A stretch of DNA of 38,007 nucleotides. Origin: Actinacidiphila rubida. Lineage in GTDB: Bacteria > Actinomycetota > Actinomycetes > Streptomycetales > Streptomycetaceae. Numbering within the stretch: position 1 is the stretch's first letter; every line of letters begins with the position of its first letter. Under the pieces are notes generated by a model. That model searched no databases. It was not told the DNA's origin and saw nothing but the letters and a program-made list of their open reading frames with translations. The position numbers and the translations under genes are program-made. Shown here piece after piece: positions 37,919 to 38,007 of the stretch. The DNA lies in contig NZ_FODD01000060.1 of the NCBI RefSeq assembly GCF_900110255.1, positions 1 to 38,007 of the forward strand, in the 5' to 3' direction.

Positions 37919-38007
37919 ATGCGGGTAGCGCTGTTTGTGACGTGTGTGAACGATCTGGTGTATCCGCGGACGGGTCAGGCCGTGGTGCGGTTGCTGGAAC
38001 GCCTGGG
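37919..38007 (+). CDS. LutA-type (Fe-S)-binding protein, partial
   Basis: Only 29 complete codons remain before the window ends. The start MRVALFVTCVNDLVYPRTGQ followed by AVVRLLERLG is the N-terminus of the LutA/YkgE family, the CCG-domain subunit of the L-lactate oxidation complex LutABC. The ATG at 37919 follows a GGGAG/GGGG-rich region. lutB and lutC would be expected beyond the edge. Such genes also occur in rhamnose/lactaldehyde clusters. Confidence 0.88.
   Translation, partial: MRVALFVTCVNDLVYPRTGQAVVRLLERL

Noticed and set aside
1..38007. CRISPR arrays, tRNA or rRNA genes, insertion sequences, prophage genes and a secondary-metabolite cluster.
   Set aside because: No repeat-spacer pattern, tRNA-like structure, transposase, phage or PKS/NRPS gene could be recognised anywhere in the window.

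Overview
The window is very GC-rich actinobacterial chromosome, most likely from a Streptomyces or a close relative. The evidence is the strong G/C bias at third codon positions, frequent GTG starts, many leaderless promoters (a TANNNT box 6-8 nt before the start codon), and Streptomyces-type families such as DUF6421, DUF5134, the sirohydrochlorin-chelatase-like protein, the DUF2510-scramblase fusion and a LigD-polymerase/LigC pair. No rRNA, tRNA, CRISPR array, insertion sequence or phage gene was seen, so this looks like chromosomal arm or core/arm border rather than a mobile island.

Layout. Positions 1-2744 hold leftward genes: the start of electron-transfer flavoprotein beta, a flavin reductase, a thioredoxin and a transglutaminase-like protein. 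Positions 2876-6152 are a leftward operon, DUF6421 - SDR oxidoreductase - threonine aldolase, closed by a 16-bp-stem terminator. Positions 6491-10825 hold a glycerophosphodiesterase, a convergent GNAT acetyltransferase, a possible small ORF, DUF5134 and M56 membrane proteins, and a TetR regulator. Positions 10968-12623 are a divergent ArsR regulator / Old Yellow Enzyme pair with two palindromic operators around a TTGACA box. Positions 12826-19100 hold an Asp-box propeller protein, uracil-DNA glycosylase, a scramblase-like protein, an N-acetylglucosamine-kinase-like protein, a chelatase-like protein and a leftward lactonase. Positions 19851-22158 hold a FUSC-family membrane protein and a divergent Lrp/AsnC regulator.

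The most interesting stretch is 22490-30617. First comes a tight three-gene operon: a 16-cysteine double-psi beta-barrel protein without a signal peptide, a Tat-signal protein and a MauE-type redox membrane protein. It resembles an uncharacterised system for making or exporting a disulfide-rich surface protein. Next is a putative O-glycan cassette: secreted GH101 endo-alpha-N-acetylgalactosaminidase, a LacI regulator and a GH35 beta-galactosidase, with three near-identical TATCGAT operators. GH101 would release Gal-beta-1,3-GalNAc and GH35 would split it.

The right end (32611-38007) holds an NHEJ-type polymerase and ATP-dependent ligase, a YjbQ-family protein, a degenerate GH3-like protein behind a DasR-like (dre) site, a flavin monooxygenase-like protein and the first codons of a LutA-type protein. 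All functions are assigned from sequence recognition alone.
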